A DNA stretch of 64,000 nucleotides from Anomaloglossus baeobatrachus (GCF_048569485.1 NC_134357.1:61261281-61325280), one strand, 5' to 3'; positions 1-11,847 are shown, counted from the first letter of the stretch. The notes: generated from the letters alone by a model not told the origin. Numbers and translations: made by a program.

Positions 1-860
1 AATGCATGCTCAATTGGGTTAAGATCTGGTGATTGACTTAGCCATTGCAGAATGTTCCACTTTTTTGCACTCATGAACTCCTCGGTAGCTTTGGCTGTAT
101 GCTTGGGGTCATTGTCCATCTGTACTATGAAGCGCCGTCCGATCAACTTTGCGGCATTTGGCTGAATCTGGGCTGAAAGTATATCCCAGTACACTTCAGA
201 ATTCATCCGGCTACTCTTGTCTGCTGTTATGTCACCAATAAACACAAGTGACCCAGTGACATTGAAAGCCATGCATGCCCATGCCATCACGTTGCCTCCA
301 CCATGTTTTACAGAGGATGTGGTGTGCCTTGGATCATGTGCCGTTCCCTTTCTTCTCCAAACTTTTTTCTTCCCATCATTCTGGTACAGGTTGATCTTTG
401 TCTCATCTGTCCATAGAATACTTTTCCAGAACTGAGCTGGCTTCATGAGGTGTTTTTCAGCAAATTTAACTCTGGCCTGTCTATTTTTGGAATTGATGAA
501 TGGTTTGCATCTAGATGTGAACCCTTTGTATTTACTTTCATGGAGTCTTGTCTTTACTGTTGACTTAGAGACAGATACACCTACTACACTGAGAGTGTTC
601 TGGACTTCAGTTGATGTTGTGAACGGGTTCTTCTTCACCAAAGAAAGTATGCGGCGATCATCCACCACTGTTGTCATCCGTGGACGCCCAGGCCTTTTTG
701 AGTTCCCAAGCTCACCAGTCAATTCCTTTTTTCTCAGAATGTACCCGACTGTTGATTTTGCTACTCCAAGCATGTCTGCTATCTCTCTGATGGATTTTTT
801 CTTTATTTTCAGCCTCAGGATGTTCTGCTTCACCTCAATTGAGAGTTCCTTAGACCGCAT
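1..860 (-). CDS. Tc1/mariner transposase, N-terminal 286 codons (partial)
   Basis: Reading from the ATG at 860 on the minus strand gives an apparently open frame to the window edge (checked by eye). It starts MRSKELSIEVKQNILRLK, followed by a paired-type helix-turn-helix (SIREIADMLGVAKSTV), an AT-hook-like GRPR, and a DDE catalytic domain. The first two acidic positions are in WTDETK and QMDNDPKHT; the SPDLNPIEH block holds the Glu 34 residues after the Asp of DNDPKH, giving the DD34E spacing of Tc1. At codon 32 this copy has GGA (Gly), where the other three copies in the window have TGA. The enzyme would cut and paste the element at TA. Whether the missing C-terminus is intact cannot be seen. 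Confidence 0.85.
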   Translation of the reverse strand, partial: MRSKELSIEVKQNILRLKIKKKSIREIADMLGVAKSTVGYILRKKELTGELGNSKRPGRPRMTTVVDDRRILSLVKKNPFTTSTEVQNTLSVVGVSVSKSTVKTRLHESKYKGFTSRCKPFINSKNRQARVKFAEKHLMKPAQFWKSILWTDETKINLYQNDGKKKVWRRKGTAHDPRHTTSSVKHGGGNVMAWACMAFNVTGSLVFIGDITADKSSRMNSEVYWDILSAQIQPNAAKLIGRRFIVQMDNDPKHTAKATEEFMSAKKWNILQWLSQSPDLNPIEHA

Positions 861-1219
861 GTTGTCTGGTCACAGCAACAGCTTCCAAATGCAAAACCAC
901 AAACCTGTAATCAACCCCAGACCTTTTAACTACTTCATTGATTACAGGTTAACGAGGGAGACGCCTTCAGAGTTAATTGCAGCCCTTAGAGTCCCTTGTC
1001 CAATTACTTTTGGTCCCTTGAAAAAGAGGAGGCTATGCATTACAGAGCTATGATTCCTAAACCCTTTCTCCGATTTGGATGTGAAAACTCTCATATTGCA
1101 GCTGGGAGTGTGCACTTTCAGCCCATATTATATATATAATTGTATTTCTGAACATGTTTTTGTAAACAGCTAAAATAACAAAACTTGTGTCACTGTCCAA
1201 ATATTTCTGGCCCTGACTG
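1..1219 (-). mobile_element. Tc1/mariner element, copy 1, cut by window start
   Basis: Minus-strand copy of the element that recurs three times on the plus strand (29584-31235, 44174-45825, 51387-53038). Its outer terminal repeat is at about 1165-1219 and is followed by the TA target dinucleotide (1220-1221). The rest of the element, including the C-terminal end of the transposase and the second terminal repeat, lies outside the window. It is inserted in a dispersed fold-back repeat whose fuller relative is at 19150-19700. It differs from the three plus-strand copies at scattered sites, so it is an independent insertion and not part of the tandem duplication. Confidence 0.9.
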
Positions 1220-1221
1220 TA

Positions 1222-1560
1222 GCTGATACCAGGAAGCAACATTATTTTTCTGTTGGCTGAGGCCCCATCCCTTCCAGTCACATGGGTATGACATCATCAA
1301 GGTCCTTCTAGCCACAACCATTAGTAAAGTGCTTCTATATTGGAGTTAGCATAAATAAAAGATAGAGGGAGGAACAACAGACAAGAGTCGGGAATCACTA
1401 TGAATACTCCCCAATTAAGAACCTGCTCATTTTACAAACATTACTTGCTTGTGTTACAAAACCAGTACATCCGATCTCCCAACTAAAGGTATGTATAGAA
1501 TCAGTGCCAGTGCAGCACTAGCTTTAGGTTGTATAGGAGAATTCTTTGTGATTGGTTGAC
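1222..1560. repeat. Dispersed fold-back repeat fragment
   Basis: This stretch matches 19325-19700 over most of its length, including the shared GATACCAGGAAGCAACATTA and GGTATGTATAGAATCAG segments. The copy here is truncated on its left by the Tc1 insertion ending at 1219. It has no coding capacity. Confidence 0.7.
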
Positions 1561-2101
1561 CTTAAATTTTTAGAAGACCTCGGAGCATTCTGGCCAAAAG
1601 CAGACGTTTTAGCACTTTTAGTTCATAAGAAATCAAATTTCCTTGTAAAATTAGGCAATCTTGCTGAAAAGGATAGAAGTAAGCAACAGAAATAGATATA
1701 ATATTAGAGATATAATTCGAGGCAGAGCTGAGTTTACCTGTACACAAGGGCAAAGAATTATTTTGCCCCCCCCCCCACTATCTCAAGTAGAAATGGGAGA
1801 ATCAATCTACAAGACTCCGTTCCTTTGGCCAGGTCAGTAATTTGTGCCTCTGGAGGCCAAACCTGCGAATCTCCTCACCTCCCGGCATTCCTGGCTATTC
1901 TGGACTGGTGCAATGTTGTGTGTGCGTCATGACACAATGATGGCATAGTGCAACTGACTCACAAGTGACGGTTTTTATCCATTTTCTTCTCCAGGCAGCC
2001 ACTTTATTTATCCATGAATCACCTCAGCAGAATGTAACACACATATCTTTGGTTCATCATATTCCCAGCATACCGCTACAAAAACTGCATTATAGTCTAT
2101 C
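1561..2101. other. No gene or recognised repeat
   Basis: AT-rich sequence with a short C-run near 1768-1778. Nothing coding is evident. The last eight bases (2094-2101) may be the target-site copy of the hAT-like element that begins at 2102. Confidence 0.5.
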
Positions 2102-2639
2102 CAGTGGCGTAACTAGAGTTTGTTGGGCCCCGGTGCAAAGTTCGGACCTGGCCCCCCCCTCTACGTACACCGACACCTTGGGTACGGGACAATAACACTT
2201 GGGGTACAGGATAATGACGCTGACACTTGGCTCTTTCCCTCAGCACCCAGCTTCCCCATGCTCTGCTCTTCCATCTTTCCCTCAGCACCCAGCTTTGCCA
2301 TATCAGAGCATGGGAAACCTGGGTGCTGAGAGATGTACAGCAGAGCATGGGAAAGCTGGGTGCTGAGGGAAAGAGCCCATTTCCCTCAGCACAAAACGTT
2401 CCCATCCCCTGCTTGTATCCTTGTCCCCCCTTGTATATAGTTCTCCAAATACTATAATGGCCCCCACATAGCCTTCCATGTTGTATAAAGGGTCCCACAT
2501 AACCCTCCTTATTACAATGCAGCTCCATAGTCCTCCATGTATTATAATGCATTTCCCATAGTTCTCCATATATTATAATTCACCCCATAGTACTCCATAT
2601 TTTATACTGCGCCCCATAGTGCTCCATATACTATAATTC

Positions 2640-3699
2640 ACCCCAGGCCTCCAAGTATAATGCAGCCAGCCCCCCATGCTCCATGTATAATGCAGCCAGC
2701 CGCCCATGTTCCATGTATAATGCAGCGAGCCTCCCCAGGCCTTCATGTATAATGCAGCTAGCCCCCCATGCTCCATGTATAATGCAGCCAGCCCCCCATG
2801 CTCCATGTATAATGCAGCCAGCCCCCCATGTTCCATGTATAATGCAGCCAGCCCCCCCAGGCCTTCATGTATAATGCAGCCAGCCCCCCATGCTCCATGT
2901 ATAATGCAGCCAGCCCCCCCAGGCCTTCATGTATAATGCAGCCAGCCCCCCATGCTCCATGTATAATGCAGCCAGCTCCCCATGTTCCATATATAATGCA
3001 GCCAGCCCCCCCAGGCCTTCATGTATAATGCAGCCAGCTCCCCATGTTCCATATATAATGCAGCCAGCCCCCCCAGGCCTTCATGTATAATGCAGCCAGC
3101 CCCCCCAGGCCTTCATGTATAATGCAGCCAGCCCCCCATGCTCTATGTACAATGCAGCCGGCCCCCCATGCTCCATGTATAATTCTGGCAGCCCCCCATG
3201 CTCCATGTATAATGCAGCCGTCCCCCATGCTCCATGTATGATGCAAGCCCCCGCCATACTCCATGTATAATGCTGGCCCCTCATGCCTTTATGTATAATG
3301 CAGGCAGCCCCCCAAGCTCCATGTATAATGCTGGCAGCCCCCCATGCTCCATGTATAATGCAGGCAGCTCCCCATGCTCCATGTATAATGCAGGCAGCCC
3401 CCCCATGCTCCATGTATAATGCAGGCAGCCCCCCCATGCTCCATGTATAATGCAGGCAGCCCCCCCATGCTCCATGTATAATGTAGCTAGCCCCCCCATG
3501 CTCCATGTATAATGCAGGCAGCCCCCCCATGCTCCATGTATAATGCTGGCAGCCCCCCATGCTCCATGTATAATGCTGACAGCCCCCCATGCTCCATGTA
3601 TAATGCTGTCAGCCCCCCATGGTCCATGTATAATGCTGGCAGTCCCCCCATGCTCCATGTATAATGCTGGCAGCCCCCATGCTCCATGGATAATGCTGG
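2640..3699. repeat. Minisatellite, ~31-bp unit, about 33 units
   Basis: Tandem units of the form CATGCTCCATGTATAATGCA followed by a pyrimidine-rich GCCAGCCCCCC-like stretch. Variants alternate 'CAGGCCTTCATG' and 'CATGCTCCATG' starts; the later half uses GCAGGCAG or GCTGGCAG. The unit is not a multiple of three, so all frames drift open and give spurious repetitive peptides. The array resumes at 4884-4940 after the inserted solo LTR. Confidence 0.9.
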
Positions 3700-4883
3700 T
3701 GTACCGCCCCGGGGCTCGGCCGCAGCCGAGCCTCTCGGATCCGGTTTCGTTGGTGGGTGGCTCGAGTGCCTCCGGACCCGGGGGTCACGTCGCTCTGAAG
3801 GGAGGTTGGCGCTACGTGAGGGGGTTTTGGTGGGGAAGGTTCACGGCCGGAGCCGTGGTTTCGGGGTTTAAGTTTGTGACGCCACCCACGGGTCGTGGTG
3901 AGTGTGGGCACCACCGCTGCCATTGACTAGGCTCCTGGGGACGGTGTTGTGCAGCCAGGTGTTGACCCCTCCGTGGGTAGGGGTTTGATGGTCCCGGGTC
4001 CCGGTTGTTGGGGTTAGGATGTGGGGGTGCGGGCGTGTTGGCGTGATGTGGGGTGGTGCGCGGCCCGAGGGCACTGTTGTACTCAGTATGACAGATACAC
4101 AGGAGTCTCTGGTAAACCAAAAAGATGGTGGTCTGTGCCCGCAGCCGGCTGCGTCTGGTCCCCCACCCGGTTTGGTGGTCCCCGCCTTTCTCCTGCACCT
4201 AGTTTGTAGATGTTGACTGCCTGCGCTTCAGCGACGGGAGTCCGCTCCCCGGCTTTGTGTGTGTCAAAAGAGCCCGTTTGCCCGCAGATGCTGGCCCGTG
4301 GAATCTCTCTGCCTGAGCGGTGGCTTTCTATCCCCCCCATTGGGCTGTTGTCTTCAGCGGGACTTGGGTGGGAAAGAACCTAAGGTCCAGACCCCAATTA
4401 GTGAATTCGACTTGGTCCAGTGGCTTCTGGGCCTCGTTCTGGGTTTGAGTACCCCTCCTGGTGCTCCGGTTTCCAGTTGGTTCCCCGGTTCGGTACCGGC
4501 GGGCCACTACCCTGTCCCAGTCCCTTACGGTTCCACCAGCCGTCTTCCCGGCTCCTGAAGGCGGCAACCACCATCTGCCTCCTGTTCACAGGGTATCCGG
4601 GCTACGACCCAGATCCCCGACAGATGTTTTCTCCTACTAACTCCTCTCCTTTCACCTCCTAGACTGCTCTCCTCCCTAACTTCATCTTCTTGCTTTTCCC
4701 GACTCAGGCTATCCGAACTCCCCGGTGGGCGTGGCCAACCGCCTGGCACCGCTCCCGGGTGTGAACGTCAAAGCCTGAGAGGGGTGACTCAGGGTTTTTA
4801 GGTTGGCTGCTGTTACCTTTTTAGTTGACTGGTGTTTGTGCAAGGGCCTGTCTGTGACTACCTGGCTAGTCCAGGGCATCACA
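3700..4883 (-). mobile_element. Solo LTR, antisense, inserted in the minisatellite
   Basis: Read on the minus strand this is TGTGATGCCCTGGAC... to ...GGCGGTACA, with TG/CA ends. It is related to but divergent from the LTR family that dominates the window. It is flanked by CTGG (3696-3699) and TTGG (4884-4887), a near-perfect 4-bp duplication of a base set in the minisatellite unit. No internal region is attached, so it is a solo LTR left by recombination. It appears older than the LTRs at 9149-11847. Fossil; non-coding. Confidence 0.8.
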
Positions 4884-5465
4884 TTGGCAGCCCCCCATGC
4901 CCCATGTATAATGCTGGCAGCCCCCCATGCTCCCCCAACCCCCCTGCCGGCCCCTGGCCACCGTGTATGCACTGATTTTTAAAAAAACAAAAACAAAAAA
5001 CCCAAAAAATAAACAAGTTCTTACCTCTCTCCTCATTCTCCCGCTGCTGGCCTCACGTCTCCTTGTTTCCCCGCTGCTCCGTCCTCAGCTCTCCTCCATT
5101 TCCCTGTAGCTGCGGTCGGCGTCCTCCCGCTCTGCGCTCTCAGCACAGCGGTCGCACAGGAGTGACGCCACCGCATACAGTGGGAGAATGATGGAGCGTG
5201 GAGCTGCACGGGCCACTCCACACTTCTTCATTGTTGCTGTGTGTGATGACAGGGGAGGGGGGCCCGATGCCGCTGACAACTGGCAGAAGGCCCGGTGGGT
5301 GTCAGCGGCGGTGGCACCGGGTCATATAGCTGCCGCGTGGTCTGCGCCAGATCAGCGAAGCTCCTCTCACAGGAAGGAGCTGCTTGCTGATCTGCAGAGC
5401 GGGCCCCTAAGCTGCCGGGCCTGGTCGCAGTTGCGACCTCTGCGACCGCGGTAGTTATGCCCCTG

Positions 5466-5744
5466 ATTGTATCTATCCAAAGTTCCCCAGACAGTAATAA
5501 CGTCCACTGTGATATTACTTTCCTTTTGTGCCCAATAATAATAGTACTCCCACATGGTAATCACATCATCTTCACATGTCATATTGCCTTCACCAAGACC
5601 GAATATATTTTTTTTGCTGCCTGTGGCGAAAACTGAAATGGCGGCCCTCCCTGCATAATCTAGACCTGCAGTAGATAAATGCAATTCTGCCATTGTTTCG
5701 TTGTTTTTTTTTGTTTATGTTGCCATTATACTGAGGCCCATAAC
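5466..5744. other. No gene or recognised repeat
   Basis: Spacer between the inverted hAT-like element and the Tc1-like fragment. I see neither coding signal nor repeat structure in it. Confidence 0.5.
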
Positions 5745-5969
5745 TTTTTTTTCTAGGAGGTGAAGATGCTGGATGTGGAGGTCGTGGGCTGGTGTGGTTA
5801 CACGTGGTGTGCGGTTGTGAAGCCCGTTGGATGTTCTGTCAAATTCTCTGAAACGCCTTTGGAGACGGCTTATGGTAGAGAAATAAACATTCAATTCATG
5901 GGCAACAACTCTGGTGGACATTCCTGCAGTCAGCATGCCAACTGCACGCTCCCTCAAAGCTTGTGACAT
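5715..5969 (-). pseudogene. Tc1-like transposase N-terminal fragment
   Basis: An 84-residue reading frame begins MSQALRERAVGMLTAGMSTR and continues with a helix-turn-helix (VVAHELNVYFSTISRLQRRF), then a linker with RTPRVTTPA. This is the DNA-binding half of a widespread fish and frog Tc1-like transposase, a different family from the copies at 1-1219 and 29584. Similarity fades after about residue 70, and the last residues read into unrelated flank. No DDE residues remain, so it cannot encode an active enzyme. Confidence 0.8.
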
Positions 5970-6317
5970 TTGTGGAATTGTGCTGTGTGATAAAACTGCA
6001 CATTTTAGAGTGGTCCTTTATTTATCAGGTCGTATCATTGTCGGGATCGCTGGTAAGTCGTTGTGTGTGACTGGGCCTTAAGACAGCTGTGAAATAATCA
6101 TGCTGTCTAATCAGCATATTGATATGCCACACCTGTGAGATGGATTTATTATCTTGGAAAGGAGAAGTGATCACTAACACAGATTTAGACAAATTTGTGA
6201 ACAATTTTTGAGAGAAAAATGCCTTCTACGTACGTAGAAAAAGTCTTTGATCTTGCAACTCAACTCATGAAACAATGGAGCAAAAAAAAAAGTGTTGTGT
6301 TTATATTTTTATTCAGC
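5745..6317 (-). mobile_element. Truncated Tc1-like element (second family)
   Basis: Minus-strand fragment holding one terminal region and the start of a transposase. From about 6317 downwards it begins as an AT-rich terminal repeat with the AATAAAAATATAAACACAAC-type start common in this Tc1 lineage, then an untranslated leader, then the N-terminal coding piece at 5969. The catalytic domain and the other end are absent. It lies where the left end of the neighbouring minisatellite-bearing element would be expected. Confidence 0.75.
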
Positions 6318-6318
6318 T

Positions 6319-7090
6319 AGCCCCCCCAGGGCCTCCATGTGTCATGCAGCCAGCCCCCCCTAGGGCCTCCATGTGTCATGCAGCCAGCCCAGGAGGGGTG
6401 GGGGCTGGCTGCATGACACATGGAGTCCTTGGGGGAGGACCTGGCTGCATGACACATGGAGGCCTGGAGGGGCTGACTGCATGACACATGGAGGCCCTGG
6501 GGGGCTGGCTGCATGACATATGGAGGCCCTGGGGGAACTGGCTGCAGGACACATGGAGGCCCTGTGGGGGCTGGCTGCAGGACACATGGGAGGCCTGGAG
6601 GAGCTGGCTGCATGACACATGGAGGCCCTTGGGGGGGCTGGCTGCATGACACATGGAGGCCCTGGGGGGGCTGGCTGCATGATACATGGATGTCTATGGA
6701 GCTTCATGATACATGGAGGTCTATGGGGCTGCATTATACATGGAGCTCTATTGTGATGCATTATATATGGAGGTCTACGGGGCTGCATAATAAACATGAA
6801 GGACACCTTATACATGGACTATATGGGTGCATTATACATGGAGGAGTATGGGGCTGCATAATACAATATGAAGGTTTATGGGGCTGCATTGTAATACATA
6901 TAGGACTATGGGGGCTACATTATAATATATGGAGGACTATGGGGGTGCATTATAAAACATGGAGGACTGTGGTGCAGTATAATATATGGAGAACTATGGG
7001 GTGAATAATAATACATGGAGGACTATGGGAAATGCATTATAATACATGGAGGACTATGGAGGTGCATACTAATATATGAAGGGTTATGTG
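6319..7090. repeat. Minisatellite with internal strand switch
   Basis: The first ~75 bp carry units in one orientation (CCTCCATGTGTCATGCAGCC). At about 6385-6410 the array flips, and the remaining units read GGCTGGCTGCATGACACATG. From ~6690 it grades into a looser GCTGCATTATACATGGAGG unit. The latter matches the arrays at 29075-29580 and 53041-53460. The segment around 6790-6860 is a direct counterpart of the site occupied by the Tc1 element in the tandem block and lacks that insertion. Confidence 0.85.
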
Positions 7091-7263
7091 GGATCTGTTA
7101 CGGGGGCTGTCTGATTATAAAAACCAAAGGGATATCAGACACTCAGGGTCCAGCGTGCAAAGTCTCTGCTGCAGAATATGGCAGAGGATAAGGGGTATCT
7201 TGTACTACGGAAGCAGTACTGACACTGATACGTCTCAGTGACACCAGAGCCAATCACGCCGTG

Positions 7264-8516
7264 TGTGACGCCCTGGGCAAGCCAGGGGTCACAGGTCATG
7301 ACACCACCACACCCTACACCCCGGATAGGTACACCAAAGCTACAGAAAAATCCTTGTTGCCTTCCTCCAGGGGCTGATGTCCACACCAGGGGGTGGGCCA
7401 GGCAGTTGGCTCCGCCCACCGAGGAGTTCGCAGCCCTGGAGGCGGGAAAACCAGGCAGATCAGTTTAGGGCGAGTGAGAGTTAAGAGTGAAGTGGTAGAG
7501 GAGCAAGAGAGGAAGGAGGAGGAGGACAGTGAGAGTAGTGACAGAGAAAGTGACAGTTGAGAAAGCCTGAAGTTGGTCCGGGTGTGTGCCCCGGACTGAG
7601 AACAGCAAGGTTAGCAGACGGCGGCGACCGTCTGCAGGAGAGGCTGCTTGGAGGTTGCCGAAAGGACCGTGGACGGGTGGTGGCCCGGCGGTACCGGAGC
7701 GGTATACGAAGAGAAGCCAGCACCATTGGCAGGGGCCTTTCGGATCCCGGCAAGGCTAGGAGTCGCCGTGAATTTGCCAAATCCGTCAGTGAAGGGGACC
7801 TCTGGGTCTCCCAACAACCAAGTCCCGATTGAAGGCAACAGTCCAACCGTTAGAGAGAGACACCGCCACCGCCAAGGCACCAGTTTCTCAGGGCCAGCGC
7901 CTGCGGGCAAAGAGGGGCTCCTCCGGCCCATATCCAAGCCGGGGAGCGGGATACCGGTGGGAACCCATCGCTACCAACATAGACTTAGGTGCAGGAAAAG
8001 AGACCGTCACCGTCAACTACTGGGGAAAAGCAACAGCAGCCGTCCGTGGGAACCGTCTTTCCAGCCGTGTGTTTTACCGAGAACTGTGTCCCCGTCTCAG
8101 GCTGAGTGAGTACCACAGTGCCGTGAGACACAGCGCTGCCCCCGCGTCCCTGCACCCCACCAAGACCTGCACCGGCCCCGCCATCCCTCATCCCTCAACT
8201 CATCACTGGGCCCCGGGACGACCACCCCCTACCCACGGAGGGGAGAACCAACAACTTTGCTGCTCCCTGTCATCGCTCCCGGGATCCCCATACAGAGCAG
8301 CGGTGGTGTCTATACAATCACCACAACCGTGGGTGGCGTCACGGACAATAAACTGTCCAAAAAAAACCAAACCCCTTTCACTCACGGGCGAGGAGCGCCG
8401 CTCGAGTCCCCGGGATCCGGCCCATCGCTCGAGCCACCGATCAGCAGCAGGTCGCAGCAGCGGCGGCCGGACCCGAGCAGTGGGAGAGTGCAGCGTCCCC
8501 TCCTCCGCCCGCGACA
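7264..8516 (+). mobile_element. Solo LTR nested in the outer LTR
   Basis: Begins TGTGACGCCCTGGGC and ends CGCCCGCGACA, with a perfect 4-bp target duplication CGTG (7260-7263 and 8517-8520). It is a diverged member of the TGTGGCGCC LTR family, about 1.25 kb, without internal region. Its divergence from the copies at 9149 and 23167 suggests an earlier arrival. The long GC-rich readings across it are not genes. Confidence 0.85.
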
Positions 8517-9148
8517 CGTGTACTGTTAAAGTCACAGCGACTACCGTTTTTAGCATTAACGTAAAAGGGATAGGTTAATGTGTGAGGAAGAGTATATAAG
8601 TGTGCCGCTGTAAATGGTAGTAGCACAAGTGCAGAGTGCAATACCTCTGTTAAACTCACAGAGGCATATAGTTAGGAAATAAAGCAATCCCTCCCTTACT
8701 CGGACGGTGTGTGGTATGGTCTCTTTTAATGATCACAGAGACAAAAGCAGTGAGTGTGAAATGGCACCTACCTAGGTCCGTTCCTCTAGTGGTGCCAGGA
8801 GACGGACAGCAGCGTAAGCCGCAGAAAGCGCCTACCTGCATTCGCTCCACTAGTGTGCGAGGACACGAACCACTAGATATGGCACCTGCCTAGGTCCGCT
8901 CTACTAGTGGTGCAAAAGAGACGGACAGCAGCACAAGCCACACAAAGCTCCTACCTATGTTCGCTCCCCTAGTGTGCGAGGATACGAACAACTGCCAAAC
9001 GCAGTATAAGGAACGTTACCCTAGCGGCAACGTCCACCTATGAGTAGAATCACAAGGCCCAGCCGGACCATGGGCCTCAGGCACCTGCTTATGTCCGCTC
9101 CACTAAGATGTAAGGATACGGACCGCAGCCGAAGCTGTAAAGTACAAG

Positions 9149-11847
9149 TGTGGCGCCCTGGACAAGCCAGGGGCCACAGGTAAAAACACACACACACACC
9201 CCCACCCCCAGCAGTTCACAGCAGACATCCCCAGTGAGATCTGATTTCCTCCCCCGGGTTCAGACAGACACACCAGGTGGGCGGAGTCAGGCAGATGGAG
9301 ACGCCCATCCAGGAGTCTAGCTGGTCTGAGGCAGGAAACAACGCAGTGAAGTCCAGGCAGAGGAAGAGAGAGGAGGTCTGCAGAGAGGCAGACGCAGACT
9401 GGGGCCTAGGTTGGAGCCTAGGTCCCTCGTGTAGCCAGTGAGGCAGACGGTAGTGGCCGTCGGCAGGAGCCGGGAAGACAGTCTTGGTGGAACCGTAGGT
9501 AGCCGGGGCTGGGTGGTGGCCCACCGGTACCGAACCAGGGAGCCAGCTGGAAACCAGAGCGCAGGAGGAGTGTACACGAAGGTGAAGGAAAGGACTTACA
9601 CTACCAACCTGTGTCAGGGGAAGAACAACCGCAGCCGCCTGTGGGACCCGTCCATCCAGCCGTTTGTTTGACCAGAGAGACTGTGTGAATTACTGGCTGA
9701 GTGAGTACCACTGTGCCGTGCGGCACAGCACTGCCCCCGCGACCCTGAACCTCACCAGGCCCCGTAACCCGCCTGCCAACCCTAAACCTCTCACCGGGCC
9801 CCGGGACAACCAACCCCCCTGCCCACGGAGGGGAGAACCAACATCCAAGCTGCTCCTTGTCATCACTCCCGGGATCCCCATCCAGAGCAGCGGTGGTGTC
9901 ACAACTTCACCACAACCGTGGGTGGCATCACGGACAATATCCCCAAACCACACACCACCCCCCTTTCACTCACGGGTGAGGAATGCCGCTCGAGCCACCA
10001 CCGAGCAGCAGCAGTAGCCGGACCCAAGCAGTGGGTGAGCGCAGCGTCCCCTCCTCCACCCGCGACAACTTGGCGTCACGAACAGGATCTTACCGCTCTG
10101 CCGTTTGGTAGAGGTGCGCCTTGTGAACGCCGGAGGTGTCTGGCCGAAAATTTGGAGAAGCCGCCATTTTGGAGTAGTGGAGGCGCGAAAGCTGAAACCC
10201 CGCCCCGATAGAGGAGGAGCCGGAAAAAGACTAAGGGGGACGGATGGCGTCTGGCCGCATGTGAACCGCGGCTGTGGAAGCAGGGACGCAAGGACTCTGC
10301 AAGTATTTGGTTCCTGGAGCACTGCTGCACGAGATGTCCCGTCCGTCCGGCACCGCTGAAACCTCAGTGCCCGTGCCCGCGGCCAACACCCCGACCGACC
10401 CGTTACCCTTGTCACCTGTAGCGGAGCTCGCAGCTTCTGTGAGGGAGGGCCCAGGCCTTACCTTCGTCACCGCCCTGCCACCGGTCCCGGCTTCCATCCA
10501 GGCCGCACAGCTGATCACGACGGCCCCGGCAGTCCGCCCGGCCGTGACTGAGATGACGACGGCTCCGGCAGTCCGCCCGGCCGCAATGGCAGCGAAGCAC
10601 CCATCCCGTTAACGAATCTGGGCCCGTTCTTGGACTGGGGTCAAGGGGTGCTGCCCACTTCCTAGGGTCAGCATCAGGGCCAGGTTGTTTGGGTGGGTGA
10701 TTGAAGGACCCATTCCACTGTTATTATTAAAAGTGTATTGTTCTTGCAACGGTTGAAGTGATATGCCTCCCGTAAGGGAAGTTGTATGAAAAAAATGCAT
10801 GTGTGAAAATGTTTAAAAACGTTTTATTCTTTTTCAGTTCGTGAAAAATAAAACCGGTGATGGACGGGCAGCCCGCGGATGGTCTGCATTTTACTAAGGG
10901 GGAATGTGGCGCCCTGGACAAGCCAGGGGCCACAGGTAACAACACACACACCCCCACCCCCAGCAGTTCACAGCAGACATCCCCAGTGAGACCTGATTTC
11001 CTCCCTCGGGTTCAGACAGACACACAAGGTGGGCGGAGTCAGGCAGATGGAGACGCCCACCCAGGAGTCTAGCTGGTCTGAGGCAGGAAACAACGCAGTG
11101 AAGTCCAGGCAGAGGAAGAGAGAGGAGGTCTGCAGAGAGGCAGACGCAGACTGGGGCCTAGGTTGGAGCCTAGGTCCCTCGTGTAGCCAGTGAGGCAGAC
11201 GGTAGTGGCCGTCTGCAGGAGCCGGGAAGACAGTCTTGGTGGAACCGTAGGTAGCCGGGGCTGGGCGTTGGCCCACCGGTACCGAACTGGGGAGCCAGCT
11301 GGAAACCAGAGCGCAGGAGGAGCGTACACGAAGGTGAAGTAAAGGACTTACACTACCAACCTGGGGTCAGGGGAAGAACAACCGCAGCCGCCTGTGGGAC
11401 CCGTCCATCCAGCCGTTTGTTTGACCAGAGACTCTGTGTGAATTACTGGCTGAGTGAGTACCACCGTGCCGTGCGGCACAGCGCTGCCCCGCGACCCTGC
11501 ACCTCACCAGGCCCCGTAACCCGCTTGCCATCCCTAAACCCCTCACCGGGCCCTGGGACAACCAACCCCCCTACCCACGGAGGGGAGAACCAACATCCAA
11601 GCTGCTCCTTGTCATCGCTCCCGGGATCCCCGCCCAGAGCAGCGGTGGTGTCACAACTTCACCACAACCGTGGGTGGCGTCACGGACAATATCCCCAAAC
11701 CACACACCACCCCCCTTTCACTCAAAGGGTGAGGAACGCCGCTCGAGTCCCCGGGATCCGGCCCACCGCTCGAGCCACCACCCAGCAGCAGCAGTAGCCG
11801 GACCTGAGCAGTGGGTGAGCGCAGCGTCCCCTCCTCCGCCCGCGACA
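9149..11847 (+). mobile_element. Short non-autonomous LTR element, looks structurally whole
   Basis: The 5' LTR is 9149-10067 and the 3' LTR 10905-11847. Both start TGTGGCGCCCTGGACAAGCC and end GCGACA, and they differ by only a few percent, so the insertion is fairly young. A primer-binding-like TTGGCGTCACGAACAGGAT follows the 5' LTR. A polypurine AAGGGGGAA sits directly before the 3' LTR. A perfect 4-bp duplication CAAG flanks the element (9145-9148 and 11848-11851). The ~840-bp interior shows no gag, protease, reverse transcriptase or integrase. It therefore resembles a TRIM/LARD-type element mobilised by proteins from elsewhere. The superfamily is unresolved. Confidence 0.88.

Larger units (their letters stand above)
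2102..5465 (-). mobile_element. hAT-like non-autonomous element with internal minisatellite
   Basis: The left end reads CAGTGGCGTAACTAGAG; the right end, read on the minus strand, is CAGGGGCATAACTACC, a terminal inverted repeat of about 14 bp. The flanking 8-mers AGTCTATC and ATTGTATC agree at six of eight positions, as expected for an old 8-bp hAT-type target duplication. The two subterminal regions differ and match the right and left ends of the plus-strand copy at 50378-53993, so this copy is inverted. The body holds short inverted segments (2220-2400, CTCAGCACCCAGCTT motif), a large minisatellite and an inserted solo LTR (3700-4883). No transposase is present. The superfamily is inferred from termini and duplication length only. 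Confidence 0.65.

Noticed and set aside
445-1053. 202-codon plus-strand ORF, with similar antisense ORFs at 29750-30358, 44340-44948 and 51553-52161
   Set aside because: These are exact antisense readings of the Tc1 transposase region; the sense strand has the HTH and DD34E motifs.
2573-3687. Repetitive peptides of the MEHGG...LYMEHGG type, and similar frames at 29046-29590 and 50849-51393
   Set aside because: The ~31-bp minisatellite unit contains no stop in several frames and shifts frame each unit; no start, splice or conservation argument supports protein.
2640-3699. CRISPR-like array
   Set aside because: Repeats are contiguous with no unique spacers and sit in a vertebrate genome.
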